Shown in pieces: positions 1-8,692 of a DNA stretch of 64,000 nucleotides (positions within the stretch are counted from its first letter, which is position 1; each line of letters starts with the position of its first letter). The stretch spans positions 1 through 64,000 of the forward strand of contig JACKGW010000006.1 of assembly GCA_020631815.1 (NCBI GenBank). The letters run 5' to 3'. The notes beneath the pieces are model-generated. The model saw nothing but the letters and a program-made list of their open reading frames with translations. It ran no database searches and was not told the origin of the DNA. Made by a program: the position numbers and the translations under genes. The stretch is from Planctomycetota bacterium. Its GTDB lineage: Bacteria; Planctomycetota; PLA2; JAEUHO01.

Positions 1-810
1 GATCCCCAGCAGGTAGCCGAGCATGAGCCAGGTGTCCACGCGCGGGTCCGTGCCCAGCTCGAGCACCGCGCTGATCGAGGCGAACACGGCGACCGCCCAG
101 CGTGCGGCAGCAAGGCCCGACACCTCGCGCGCCACGCTCCACACGAGGGCGCCCGAGACCAGCGTGGCCAGGAAGCCGAGCGGCACGATGCCGGACTCGG
201 CACCCAACCCCAGCAAGGCTGCGTAGAGCGTGTGGGGGAGCGCCGGGCGGTAGAGCAGATGGAGGTCGGGGGTCGTGAACCACGGCCCCGCCTCGAGCAG
301 GCGACTGGCGATCGGGAGATGGCACGTTGCGCTGTCCCAGTCGTTGAGGGGCGAGAGCCCGCGCAGCGCATAGGGAAGCACGATGAGGCCCAGCGCGAGG
401 ACGAGCAGGCGTGCGGCACGCGTCCCGGGCACCAAGGCCAGACGTGCCGGACGCACCAGCAGGGTGAGCAGCGCGGCGGCGGCCACGAGCGCGCCGGCCC
501 AGCGGAGGCTGCCGAGCGCCAAGCCACCCAGCTGCAGGATGGCCATCCAGAGCACGAAGCCCAGGGCCGTCGCGCACGCCATCTGCGTCAGGCCATCGAT
601 CGGCGGTTCCTGCTCCTGCACACCGCGGAGTGCGAACGTCCCCAGTCCCCAAGCCGCGATCGCGCAGCCCAGGGCGACGAGGCACCCGTAGAGGGAGACG
701 ACGAGGCCCGGTGGATGTGTGTGGCCGAAGCGCCAGGCCACCACGCCCACGGAGAGGGATGCCACGAGCAGACCGAGCCAGCGGCGCCCTCGCGGTTCTC
801 CGGTGCTCAT
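1..810 (-). CDS. GT-C-fold membrane glycosyltransferase-like protein (partial)
   Basis: The gene runs leftward off the window edge; the first 270 codons are present and the C-terminus is missing. I translated it directly from the minus strand starting at ATG 810. The visible part has about six hydrophobic segments separated by short loops. A loop reading NDWDSATCHLP, followed by a small hydrophilic patch, resembles the first luminal Asp loop of GT-39/ArnT-type polyprenyl-phosphate sugar transferases (DD-x-YHLP-like). A second acidic spot (GTDPRVD) lies near residue 255. By family knowledge such proteins transfer sugars from lipid carriers on the outer face of the membrane. The ATG overlaps the stop of the upstream lipoprotein gene (ATGA), so the two are co-transcribed. 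Substrate is unknown; a non-enzymatic membrane protein is possible. Confidence 0.6.
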   Translation of the reverse strand, partial: MSTGEPRGRRWLGLLVASLSVGVVAWRFGHTHPPGLVVSLYGCLVALGCAIAAWGLGTFALRGVQEQEPPIDGLTQMACATALGFVLWMAILQLGGLALGSLRWAGALVAAAALLTLLVRPARLALVPGTRAARLLVLALGLIVLPYALRGLSPLNDWDSATCHLPIASRLLEAGPWFTTPDLHLLYRPALPHTLYAALLGLGAESGIVPLGFLATLVSGALVWSVAREVSGLAAARWAVAVFASISAVLELGTDPRVDTWLMLGYLLGI

Positions 811-1958
811 CGCACGCGCAAGACCCATGTCGTGCGCCCCTCGACCTGCCGGGCATGCCGGCGCTCCACGATGCCCTCGAGCGACCCATCATCGAAGCGG
901 CAGGTCTCCAAGCCGAGGAACGTGGGCGAAGCCTCGGTGGCCTGCGTGCACAGCACGATGTGACCGACGCGCTCCCCGTCCTCGCCATCCCAGCGCCACA
1001 CGACGATGTCGCCCGGGCGCAGGGGGTCCTCCTCCCGGACCACGTCGAACGACCCCCAGCCGCTCTTCATCCACCCGGGGGCGTCCTCGGGCAGCGCGCC
1101 GGCCAGACGGGCCTTGGCAACCGCCTCCAACCCCCCCGACCACCAGCTCATCGGCAGGCGATGCACCCAGGAGACGAACGCGCCGCATTCCATGCCGCGA
1201 TTCACGTCGCCCTGGGGCACGCCACCGAACACGTAGCCCACGTTGGGGAAGAGGAGCACGGTCGCGCCGTCGGGTCCCGTTGCCGAGAGACCGAGGCCCG
1301 ACGCATGACCTCCGAAGGCTTGGGGCACCGCGGCGGGGTAGGCGAGCGTGAGGGAGCCCGCAAGCGGCGGGTCGAGGCTGCCGAGCGTCGCGCCGCGTCG
1401 TGTCGCGAGGGCAGCATAGATGGCAGCCACCTTGCGGACCGCAGACGCGTGCCCGGTGGAGGCGTCGGCCAGCAGGGAGCGTGCGTCGGTACTGCCTTCG
1501 AGCAGCTTCGTCGCCTCGGTCAGCAGACCCGGCAGCCCGTGGTCGTTGCCGAGCAGGCGCCCGATCTCGGCCCGCAGCGGAACGCTGCCCATGCGCTGGG
1601 CCAACAGCTCGCGCTGCGCGGGCTCGGCGCTGGCGTCATGCGCGGCCCGGGCGTCCCGCAAGGCGTCGAGGAGGCCCTGGTAGCCGGTGCGATCGCTGGC
1701 GATGCGTTCGATGGCAGCGCGACGCCACGTTGGCCACTCGGGCGCGTCGCGGCCTGCGGCTCGGCGCAGCCACGTAGCCAGAGCCTGGTGGTCGCGAGCG
1801 TCGGCGGCGAAGACCTCCGCCTGTGCGGCGCGCGCCCGACCTACGGCTGCGAGACCCTTGGCGCGGCTACGCGCATCGCGGCTTCCGCAGCCCGTGACGA
1901 CCAAGAGCACGACGCCGGCGAGCGCGAGGCGGACGCAGGATCGAGGCGGCGAGGTCAT
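807..1958 (-). CDS. Lipoprotein with NlpC/P60- or CHAP-like cysteine-peptidase domain
   Basis: This 383-aa protein starts at ATG 1958. It has a lipoprotein signal with lipobox VVTGC (lipid-modified Cys24). A helical Ala/Arg-rich middle is followed by a C-terminal domain of about 125 residues. That domain has the order expected for papain-like NlpC/P60 or CHAP domains: ECGAFVSWV (candidate nucleophile Cys258), LRPGDIVVWRW, then VGHIVLC (candidate His333). These families usually cleave peptidoglycan peptides or act as amidases, but the flanking sequence is divergent, so catalysis is inferred. Translation is coupled to the downstream membrane glycosyltransferase by a 4-bp overlap, which hints at an envelope or surface-sugar role. 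A longer start at 2081 is possible but has no signal-peptide logic. Confidence 0.65.
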   Translation of the reverse strand: MTSPPRSCVRLALAGVVLLVVTGCGSRDARSRAKGLAAVGRARAAQAEVFAADARDHQALATWLRRAAGRDAPEWPTWRRAAIERIASDRTGYQGLLDALRDARAAHDASAEPAQRELLAQRMGSVPLRAEIGRLLGNDHGLPGLLTEATKLLEGSTDARSLLADASTGHASAVRKVAAIYAALATRRGATLGSLDPPLAGSLTLAYPAAVPQAFGGHASGLGLSATGPDGATVLLFPNVGYVFGGVPQGDVNRGMECGAFVSWVHRLPMSWWSGGLEAVAKARLAGALPEDAPGWMKSGWGSFDVVREEDPLRPGDIVVWRWDGEDGERVGHIVLCTQATEASPTFLGLETCRFDDGSLEGIVERRHARQVEGRTTWVLRVR

Positions 1959-2116
1959 TCGGGCTCCGGCGTGCGGCCACCTCCGGGTGAGCGGAGGCGC
2001 GGGTACCGTACCGCGGAGCCCGGGCGGCCGTGCATGCCCCGAAGCGCCTGAGGGCGTCGGCATGTCGCGTCCACGTGCCACGAGAGCAGATGGACGATCT
2101 CGAAGCAGGAGACGAC

Positions 2117-2644
2117 ATGACGAGCACGAACAAGCCGCGCCGTGGGAAGGCTGCTGCCGGAGGTGGGAGGCCCTCCCGCTCCGCCAGCAAGCGGTCGAAC
2201 CGCTCGGCAGGGAAGGACGACGCGGGCGCGCCGCGCCTTCTGTCAGGAGGCAATCCGCAGGTGGCGAAGGGCGACGGTCCCGAGCCCGTCGCGGCCTATC
2301 TGGGGGCGATGCCCGGATGGAAGCAGGAGATCGGTCGTGCGCTGGACGCGCTCGCCGAGAGGAGCGTGCCAGGGCTCCTCAAGGCAGTTCGCTGGAACTC
2401 ACCGTTCTACGGAACGGCCAAGCACGGCTGGTTCATGAACATGCACTGCGTGACGAAGTACGTGAAGGTCGCGTTCTTCAATGGCACGTCGCTCACGCCG
2501 CAGCCGCCCGTGGCGTCGAAGAACGAAGGGACGCGGTACGTGCATCTGTACGAAGGGGAGGCGCTCGACGAAGCGCAGCTCGCGCGATGGATCAAGCAAG
2601 CGGCCAAGCTCTCGGGCTGGCAGGGTTTCGGGCCCCAGGCTTGA
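2117..2644 (+). CDS. DUF1801 domain protein
   Basis: The 175-aa protein begins at ATG 2117, preceded by AGGAGA at a good distance. Residues 1-45 are a disordered Lys/Arg/Ser/Gly-rich tail. The remainder matches the DUF1801 fold: a helix with PGWKQEIGRALDAL, then AVRWNSPFYG, GWFMNMHC, YVKVAFFNGTSL and a final helix ending in KQAAKLSGW. DUF1801 (YdhG-like) proteins have a frataxin-like fold and no firm biochemical role. The basic tail resembles nucleic-acid-binding extensions, which is inference. It lies 36 bp upstream of a methyltransferase gene and divergent from the lipoprotein gene at 1958. Confidence 0.75.
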   Translation: MTSTNKPRRGKAAAGGGRPSRSASKRSNRSAGKDDAGAPRLLSGGNPQVAKGDGPEPVAAYLGAMPGWKQEIGRALDALAERSVPGLLKAVRWNSPFYGTAKHGWFMNMHCVTKYVKVAFFNGTSLTPQPPVASKNEGTRYVHLYEGEALDEAQLARWIKQAAKLSGWQGFGPQA

Positions 2645-2680
2645 GTGGGAGCTCCACCCTCACGAAGGGTAGGCTCGGGC

Positions 2681-3442
2681 ATGCCGCTCTCCCGTGACCA
2701 GGTGTCGCTCTGGGCCCACGCGACACACCCCGTTGCCTGCCCGCTCTCCGAGACGTCCGTGGACGCGTGGGTGGACCGCCTCCAGGTGGCGACCGGAGGC
2801 CACGTCGTCGATCTGGGCTGCGGCCTGGGCGCGTGGGCGGGTCGCCTTGCCCGTCGCCACCCGGGCATCGACGTCACGGCCGTGGATACCTCGGCCGTCG
2901 CCCTGGCGGCGGCCCGCGGGGCGTGGCCCGGGTCGCGTGTGGACTGGGTCCACGGCGATGCCGTCGCGTGGATCGAGGCGCATGAAGCACCGGTGGACGC
3001 TTTCCTCTGCAGCGGCTCCACGCACGCGTTCGGCGGCTACCGGGACGCCCTCGCCCGGTTGACGTCCAGGCTTCGACCGGGCGGCCTGCTCTTGGTGGGG
3101 GAGGGCTTCTGGACCCGCGCCCCTGCAAGCGCTGCCTTGGACGCGCTGCACGCCAGCGCCGACGACTTCCTCCCGCTCGACGAGACGCTCGGTGTCGCGC
3201 GCGAACAGGGCTACGACGTCGTCCATGTCGACATCAGCACCGACGACGAGTGGGATGCGTACGAGGCTGCGTGGTGCACGGCCTTGGAGATGCGGGCCCG
3301 CACCGATCGCGACCTGACGGACGAGGACGCGCAGCAGCTTCGTGAACTGGCCCACGCGCACCGCTTGGCCTACGAGGAGGGGTACCGCGGGACGCTCGGC
3401 TACGTCACGATGCTGCTGCGGACCCCACCGGAAGGGCGCTGA
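2681..3442 (+). CDS. Class I SAM-dependent methyltransferase
   Basis: The 253-aa protein carries the class I methyltransferase signature: motif I VVDLGCGLGAWAGRLA (residues about 42-57), motif II DVTAVDTSAVALAAA, and a motif IV/V region VDAFLCSGSTHAF with LRPGGLLLVGEGFW. It most resembles small-molecule methyltransferases of the UbiE/Methyltransf_25 type; the substrate cannot be read. I chose ATG 2681 over a GTG at 2645. A TAGGCT element at 2670-2675 ends only five bases before this ATG, so the message may be leaderless. The gene is convergent with the kinase gene ending at 3455. Confidence 0.8.
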   Translation: MPLSRDQVSLWAHATHPVACPLSETSVDAWVDRLQVATGGHVVDLGCGLGAWAGRLARRHPGIDVTAVDTSAVALAAARGAWPGSRVDWVHGDAVAWIEAHEAPVDAFLCSGSTHAFGGYRDALARLTSRLRPGGLLLVGEGFWTRAPASAALDALHASADDFLPLDETLGVAREQGYDVVHVDISTDDEWDAYEAAWCTALEMRARTDRDLTDEDAQQLRELAHAHRLAYEEGYRGTLGYVTMLLRTPPEGR

Positions 3443-3454
3443 ACCAGCACGGGC

Positions 3455-6400
3455 CTACTTCGCTGCCTCGGCCTCGAGGGCGTCTGCCTCCGCGTCGCGG
3501 TCCGTTGTGCGAAGGAGCTTCACGAGGCGCGCGCGCGCTTCGTCGACGCGCTTGGTGAACCCCGGGGGGATCTGGTCGCGGTGAGCCACGACGCCCTCGT
3601 AGCCCTCGCGCAGGAGGGGTTCGGCCTCCTCCGTCTCGCCCAAGCCCAGACGCGCTTCGCCCAACAACGATCGCGCGTTGAAGAGGCTCCACGCTTCGGG
3701 ATCCAGCTTCTCGCGGATCGCGAGGCACTCCGTCAGTGCAGCGTCAGCACCGGCGAAGTCCTCCAGGGCCAGAAGCGCGAATCCCAGCTGGGACAGGTGG
3801 TCCCCCAGGGCGGGATGTCCTGGAGGCAGGACGGCTCGAACCTCCTCCAAGGTCTCGCGCAGCACGGCCGCCGCCTTCGCGGGCTGCCCGGTCTCATGGA
3901 GTGCCATGGCCAAGGAGCCGGTCACGGCGAGTCCTTGCGGATCCTTGGCGCGCTGGGAGACGACGACCTCGAGCAGGGGAACGGCCGCCTCGAAGTGCCC
4001 GGCCTGGAGGTGGCACATGCCGAGGTTGCCCATCGTGCGGATCGTCTCCAGGCTCTCGCGCCCCAGGGTCCGCTCCAGCTCGCCGAGAACGGCCTCGAAG
4101 ATCGGGATGGCCTCTTCGAAGCGGCGGCGTTGGAACAGCCAGGCGCCCAGGTACGAGCGGGCCTGGTTGACCGCGGTATCTCCTTCGCGACCGCCCGACT
4201 CCTTCTGCAGTCGGGCAACCAGTCGCCTGAGCACCTCCAGCTCATCGTCGCGACGATCGAGCGCGCCGTACGCCGTGGCGACCATGCGGAGCATCCCGCT
4301 CTCCGCCTGCTCCCAGAACGACGGATCCACCTCGCACAGGCCCACCGCCTCAGCGAAGGCCTTCTTGCCAGCTTGGACGCGACCCGCCGCCGTGTAGTTG
4401 ACGCCCATGTTGAGCAGCGTGTGAAGCAGCTTGGGGTGCGGCCCGCCCGGCCAGCTGCGCCGCGCGGCCAACGCGGCCTCGAACAGCGGCACGGACTTGC
4501 TGAACCGGCCCGCGTTGTAGTAGCGGAGACCGAGCGCATCCATGAGCTCGAGGGTCGTGTCGTTGGTCGTCCCCAGCTTCTCCCGGGCCAGACCGAGGCT
4601 CTGTTCCAGGACGCGCAGTGCGCCGGGCCGGTCACCGGACTGCGCCAAGAGCGCGGCGAGCGAGGCCATGTGGACGAGCAGTCGAGGGTGCGTCTCCGTG
4701 TGAGGCCGCAGCTGCTCGAGGACCTGCATGCCCTCCCGCGTGTGCCCGCCCTGGTGGAGGTTCTCCGCGTACTGGGCGAGCGCCATGAGTGTGGCCTCGT
4801 TGTCGGAGCCATGCAGGCGTTCGTTGCGAGCCGCGAGCTCCTTGTAGTGGCTTGCCGCCGCATCGTGGTGACCGAGCTTGTATTCGCAGTGCCCCAGCTG
4901 GTCCAAGGCCCTCAAGGTCCGCCAGTGGTCCTCGCCCAGACGGCGCTCGGCCCACGAAAGAACGTGGGTGAGCAGTACCTGCGCCCGGTCCTCGAGGCCC
5001 GCACTGCGGCAGGCGCGCACCAGCGATTCCTCGATCATCACGGTGTAGTGACTCTCGGGGCCCCACGCCTCGCGCCCCTCGAGCAGCGCCGCCTCGCCCT
5101 CGCGCACCGCCTCCTCGAATCGTCCCAGCGACTCCAGCGCGTTGGTGACGTTGCAGCGAAGCAGCAGCGTCGTGGGGTGACTGGCGCCGACCCGTGATCG
5201 GCACTTGGGCAAGGCGTCCGCGTACAGCTCGTAGGCGGTCGCGTGGTCGCCCCGGTCGACGTAGGCCGCGGCGAGGTTGTTCTGGCACAGCAGCGTGGTC
5301 TTGGCGCTGGGGCCGTCCAAGCGCCGCAGCTCGGCGAGCGCCTGCTCGAGCACCTCGCGGGCTTCGTCGGGACGGTGGAGCTCGCGAAGCGTTCCCCCGC
5401 GATTTGCGATCAGGCGCCACGTGCGCGCGTCGTCCGGTCCGAGCTCGCCACGGGCAAGCTGCTCCGCGTCCGCGAGCACCTCGAGGGAATCGTCGCCACG
5501 TTCCAGCGACACCAAGACCACCGCGAGCCCCTGGAGCACCTCGAGGCGCAGCAGGGGCTGATCGGAGAGCCGAGACGTCGCGAGCTCCTCGGCGCGCCGC
5601 AAGAGCGTCAAGGCGCGCGCGAACTCGCCCAGGCCCTGCAGCGAGCTGGCGAGGGTCATCTGCAGGCGGAACACGTCGCGCGGATCGCCTGTGGAATCGC
5701 CCTGGAGCTCGTCGGCAGCGCGGTCGAGCTGCTCGGCCAGGAGCGACTGGAGGGGTAGCCCGCTCTCGGCGACCTCGCTCGGATCGAGATTGCCAAACAC
5801 CGCGCCGAGGATCTCGTTGCCCTTTTGCACCTGGGCCAGGCGCTTGGTGGCTTCTTCCTTGGCCTCGCGCTCGCCCTGGGCGCGCTCCTGCTCCGCTTGT
5901 TGCGCCCGCTCCGCCGTCGCGCGCTGTTCATTGGCCAACAGCATGCCGACGGTGGTGCCCGCGGCGCCCACCGCGAGGGCAAGGGTGAGGACGACGGCCG
6001 CGCGCCGACGCTTGCGCTCGGCCTCCGCCCGCATGCGTGCCTGCTCGGCCTCGGCCCGCTCCTGCTCGGCCCGCGCCTCCTCGCGAGCGGCGCGTGCGCT
6101 GGCCTCGGCCTCGCGGGCTTTGGCTTCCGCGGCTTCGACCTGCGCCCGGTGGGCGCGCTCTTCGACGGCGGTCAGGTGGGCCGCGACGGCCTCGGCCACG
6201 ACCTGGGCGGATGCCGGCCGGTTCTTGGGCTCGCGCGCGAGGCAGGCGAGGACGAGGGCTTCCAGCTCGGGGTCGGGCTGGCTGGCAGCGAGGCGCTCCG
6301 TGGCGGCGTCGGCTTCCCACCGGTAGGCGGCCATCAGCCGCTCCATCGGAGCGCCTACCTGCGGGGGCTCGCCAACGAGGATCTCGAAGAGCATCGCGCC

Positions 6401-7249
6401 CAGCGCGAACACGTCGCTTCGCTCGTCGATCTGGTCGAGCTCGCCCTTGGCCTGCTCGGGCGGCATGTAGCCGGGCGTACCCATCATCGAGCCCAGCACC
6501 GACTGCGTGTCGTTGCTCTCGCTGCGGACGGTCTCGACCCGAGGCTCGTCCGATACGGGTGCTCGAGCGGCTTCGGAGGTGGATGCCGCTGCGGGTCGCG
6601 GCCCGGTGCCCAGCACCTTGCCCATGCCCCAGTCCACGACCTGGACTTCACCAAAGGCGCCGACCATCACGTTGGAAGGCTTGAGGTCGCGGTGGATCAC
6701 TCCGCGGGCGTGCGCGTAGGCGACGGTCTGGCAGACCTTCTCGAAGATGTCGAGGAACCGGCGGCGTTCCGCCGACGGCTGCTCGCGCTGGGCAAGAAGA
6801 ACGTCGAGGGCCTTGCCGCGGATCAGGCGCATGGCGAAGAACGGGCGCCCGTCGGAGAGGCCGAGGTCGTAGACGGGCACGACGCCCGGGTGTTGCAGCT
6901 GTCCGCCGATCTGCGCTTCTTCGACGAAGCGCTTCACGACGTCGGGCTGGTTCTCGAACTCCTCGCGCAGGACCTTGATGGCCACCTCGCGACCCAGGTC
7001 CGCGTCGCTGCCCTGCAGCACCACGCCGACGCCGCCTCGCCCGAGCTCCCCGCGCAACACGTAGCGGCCGGTGCGCGCGCCGCCGGCTCCCGTCCCGTCG
7101 CTCGAGGCCAGGTCGATGCGGATCGACGCGTGCGCCTTCTCTTCGAGGCGCGGCAGGACGCTCTGTCCGAGCTGCCGCTCGGCCGGACCCGGGGCTCCGG
7201 CCGGGTCGCCGCCGCCGTCGCGGGATGCGTCGCTCTCACCGTGGGACAT
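3455..7249 (-). CDS. Membrane Ser/Thr protein kinase with TPR array
   Basis: The 1264-aa protein starts at ATG 7249, six bases after a GGAGGT ribosome-binding site. Residues 63-345 form a Hanks-type kinase: glycine loop GRGGVG (70-75), catalytic Lys92 in VAIKVL, HRDLKPSN (Asp188), and GTPGYMPPEQ. The usual DFG is DWG (206-208), a variant seen in some bacterial kinases. An Ala/Glu/Arg coiled coil precedes one membrane segment near residues 412-438. The outer half (about 480-1264) is a long run of roughly 40-residue TPR-type helical repeats (for example AGHFEAAVPLLEVVV). The layout suggests a cytoplasmic kinase with an extracytoplasmic protein-interaction array. Such kinases are very common in Planctomycetota. 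No obvious partner lies beside it. Confidence 0.9.
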   Translation of the reverse strand: MSHGESDASRDGGGDPAGAPGPAERQLGQSVLPRLEEKAHASIRIDLASSDGTGAGGARTGRYVLRGELGRGGVGVVLQGSDADLGREVAIKVLREEFENQPDVVKRFVEEAQIGGQLQHPGVVPVYDLGLSDGRPFFAMRLIRGKALDVLLAQREQPSAERRRFLDIFEKVCQTVAYAHARGVIHRDLKPSNVMVGAFGEVQVVDWGMGKVLGTGPRPAAASTSEAARAPVSDEPRVETVRSESNDTQSVLGSMMGTPGYMPPEQAKGELDQIDERSDVFALGAMLFEILVGEPPQVGAPMERLMAAYRWEADAATERLAASQPDPELEALVLACLAREPKNRPASAQVVAEAVAAHLTAVEERAHRAQVEAAEAKAREAEASARAAREEARAEQERAEAEQARMRAEAERKRRRAAVVLTLALAVGAAGTTVGMLLANEQRATAERAQQAEQERAQGEREAKEEATKRLAQVQKGNEILGAVFGNLDPSEVAESGLPLQSLLAEQLDRAADELQGDSTGDPRDVFRLQMTLASSLQGLGEFARALTLLRRAEELATSRLSDQPLLRLEVLQGLAVVLVSLERGDDSLEVLADAEQLARGELGPDDARTWRLIANRGGTLRELHRPDEAREVLEQALAELRRLDGPSAKTTLLCQNNLAAAYVDRGDHATAYELYADALPKCRSRVGASHPTTLLLRCNVTNALESLGRFEEAVREGEAALLEGREAWGPESHYTVMIEESLVRACRSAGLEDRAQVLLTHVLSWAERRLGEDHWRTLRALDQLGHCEYKLGHHDAAASHYKELAARNERLHGSDNEATLMALAQYAENLHQGGHTREGMQVLEQLRPHTETHPRLLVHMASLAALLAQSGDRPGALRVLEQSLGLAREKLGTTNDTTLELMDALGLRYYNAGRFSKSVPLFEAALAARRSWPGGPHPKLLHTLLNMGVNYTAAGRVQAGKKAFAEAVGLCEVDPSFWEQAESGMLRMVATAYGALDRRDDELEVLRRLVARLQKESGGREGDTAVNQARSYLGAWLFQRRRFEEAIPIFEAVLGELERTLGRESLETIRTMGNLGMCHLQAGHFEAAVPLLEVVVSQRAKDPQGLAVTGSLAMALHETGQPAKAAAVLRETLEEVRAVLPPGHPALGDHLSQLGFALLALEDFAGADAALTECLAIREKLDPEAWSLFNARSLLGEARLGLGETEEAEPLLREGYEGVVAHRDQIPPGFTKRVDEARARLVKLLRTTDRDAEADALEAEAAK

Positions 7250-7387
7250 CCGCACCTCCCAAGCGGCGGGATTCTACGTCCCGCGGCCCGTGGATCGTGC
7301 GCCGCTCGGCGACGCCCCCATGGAGGGAGGTACCCCGCGCCCCCGTACCGGCACGTAGGCTGGGATCACGAGGAGGAAGCAGGGCCC

Positions 7388-8551
7388 ATGAAGCAGCGTG
7401 CTGAGGTACGTCGGTTCGTGCCGGCCCGGGCCGTAGCGGGTGGGGCACTCCTCGTGCTCCTCGCGCAGCTCCTTGGCGTGCAGCGCGCCGACGCGGGCCT
7501 CATCGCCACGGTCGGGCTCGAGCACGTCGTCGCGTGCTCCTCGCACATCGTGCTCGTCCGCTATGAGGACGCGACCCAGCCCCCGCGCGTCGTGCGCTGG
7601 CTTCGGGGAAGCGGGCCGACGGACACTCTCGAGGTTCACGATGTGTCGGGCTACCTGTCGTGGGCCCTCCAGCGGAACGAGCTCCGCGTCTTCGACTCCC
7701 GTCGCTCGAGGTCGGATCCGCCGGTTCGACCCGACGGCCGCGTCTTCTTGTTCCTGGAGAGCGTGGACGGTCGCTTCTACCAAACGGGCCACCGCCGGTA
7801 CGGCCCAGGATTCGACGCGCACGCCTCCGTGCGCTGCGTTGCCGACGGGGGTGAGGTTTACGGGCTGAAGCAGGTGATGAACCCCGGGAAGCCCATGTGG
7901 ACGCGGATCGAGCTGCTCAAGGCGGACGCGTTCGAGGCGCACCTGCGTCGGATGATCGCGCGCTTCCCCTACACACCGCCGGCGGCGCCCCGACGTGAGC
8001 TGTCCGTCGCAGCGCGCGAGTCCTTCTTCGAGGCGCTCGGTGATGCCATCGACTGGTACCAGGGCCGGGGTCACGTGACGCATGCGGGTTGGCGCGGGCG
8101 GGATCCGACGGCCCAAGTCATCGCCGACGCCTCGGCCCGGCTCGATGCGTGGATGGAGTCGGCCTCCCCGGAGGATCGTGTGGTCGGACTGGACGCGTTG
8201 ATGTTGCTTGCGCGCAAGGTCCAGGGCGGCGGCCCCACGGCAGCACCCGCCCTCGCGGCGGCCGGTCGGTGGATCGGGCACGTGCCCCGTGATGCCGCCA
8301 TGTCCTGGCTTCGAAACGAGCTGCGCCATGGGGGCTACTACGCGCCGCGCGTCGCCTTGTGTCGACTGGGACGCACCCTGGGTGAGGAGGCGTATCGAAC
8401 CCTGGTCCTCGAGCTCGAGGTCTGGGTCGCGCGGACCGAGGACAGCGAGGGCACCGCATGCTGGTGGGACCTGGTCGAGCTTGGACACCGCGACCTCGCC
8501 GAGGCGGCGGCTGCACGGCGGGAGCAGGGGCCCCCAGGCGAGAGCCGCTAG
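7388..8551 (+). CDS. Secreted protein of unknown function
   Basis: This 387-aa protein starts at ATG 7388, behind GAGGAAG and a TAGGCT -10-like element at 7356. A long basic N-region and hydrophobic core (AVAGGALLVLLAQLLGV) end at ADAG, consistent with Sec export. The first third is mixed beta, starting with HVVACSSHIVLVRYED and containing RVFLFLE. The rest is helical and Ala/Leu-rich with HEAT-like character (AMSWLRNELRHGG). I do not recognise the family. It is divergent from the kinase gene at 7249 and followed by a 141-bp gap before the sigma-factor fusion. Confidence 0.7.
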   Translation: MKQRAEVRRFVPARAVAGGALLVLLAQLLGVQRADAGLIATVGLEHVVACSSHIVLVRYEDATQPPRVVRWLRGSGPTDTLEVHDVSGYLSWALQRNELRVFDSRRSRSDPPVRPDGRVFLFLESVDGRFYQTGHRRYGPGFDAHASVRCVADGGEVYGLKQVMNPGKPMWTRIELLKADAFEAHLRRMIARFPYTPPAAPRRELSVAARESFFEALGDAIDWYQGRGHVTHAGWRGRDPTAQVIADASARLDAWMESASPEDRVVGLDALMLLARKVQGGGPTAAPALAAAGRWIGHVPRDAAMSWLRNELRHGGYYAPRVALCRLGRTLGEEAYRTLVLELEVWVARTEDSEGTACWWDLVELGHRDLAEAAAARREQGPPGESR

Positions 8552-8692
8552 CCGAGGACGTCGGGGAACCGCGTAGAGCGGATCCCCGCGTCGAGGCCGC
8601 GGCACGCGCGTCCGGAGCTGGGTACAACGGCCCGGGCGACTTGATGTGACCCGATCCGGTGCCCGCGGGATCCACAGGGGTGGAGGCTCGTC

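Noticed and set aside
5825..8551. A 908-codon plus-strand open frame
   Set aside because: Its first half is antisense to the kinase-TPR gene; only the part from ATG 7388, with its own ribosome-binding site and signal peptide, is a gene.
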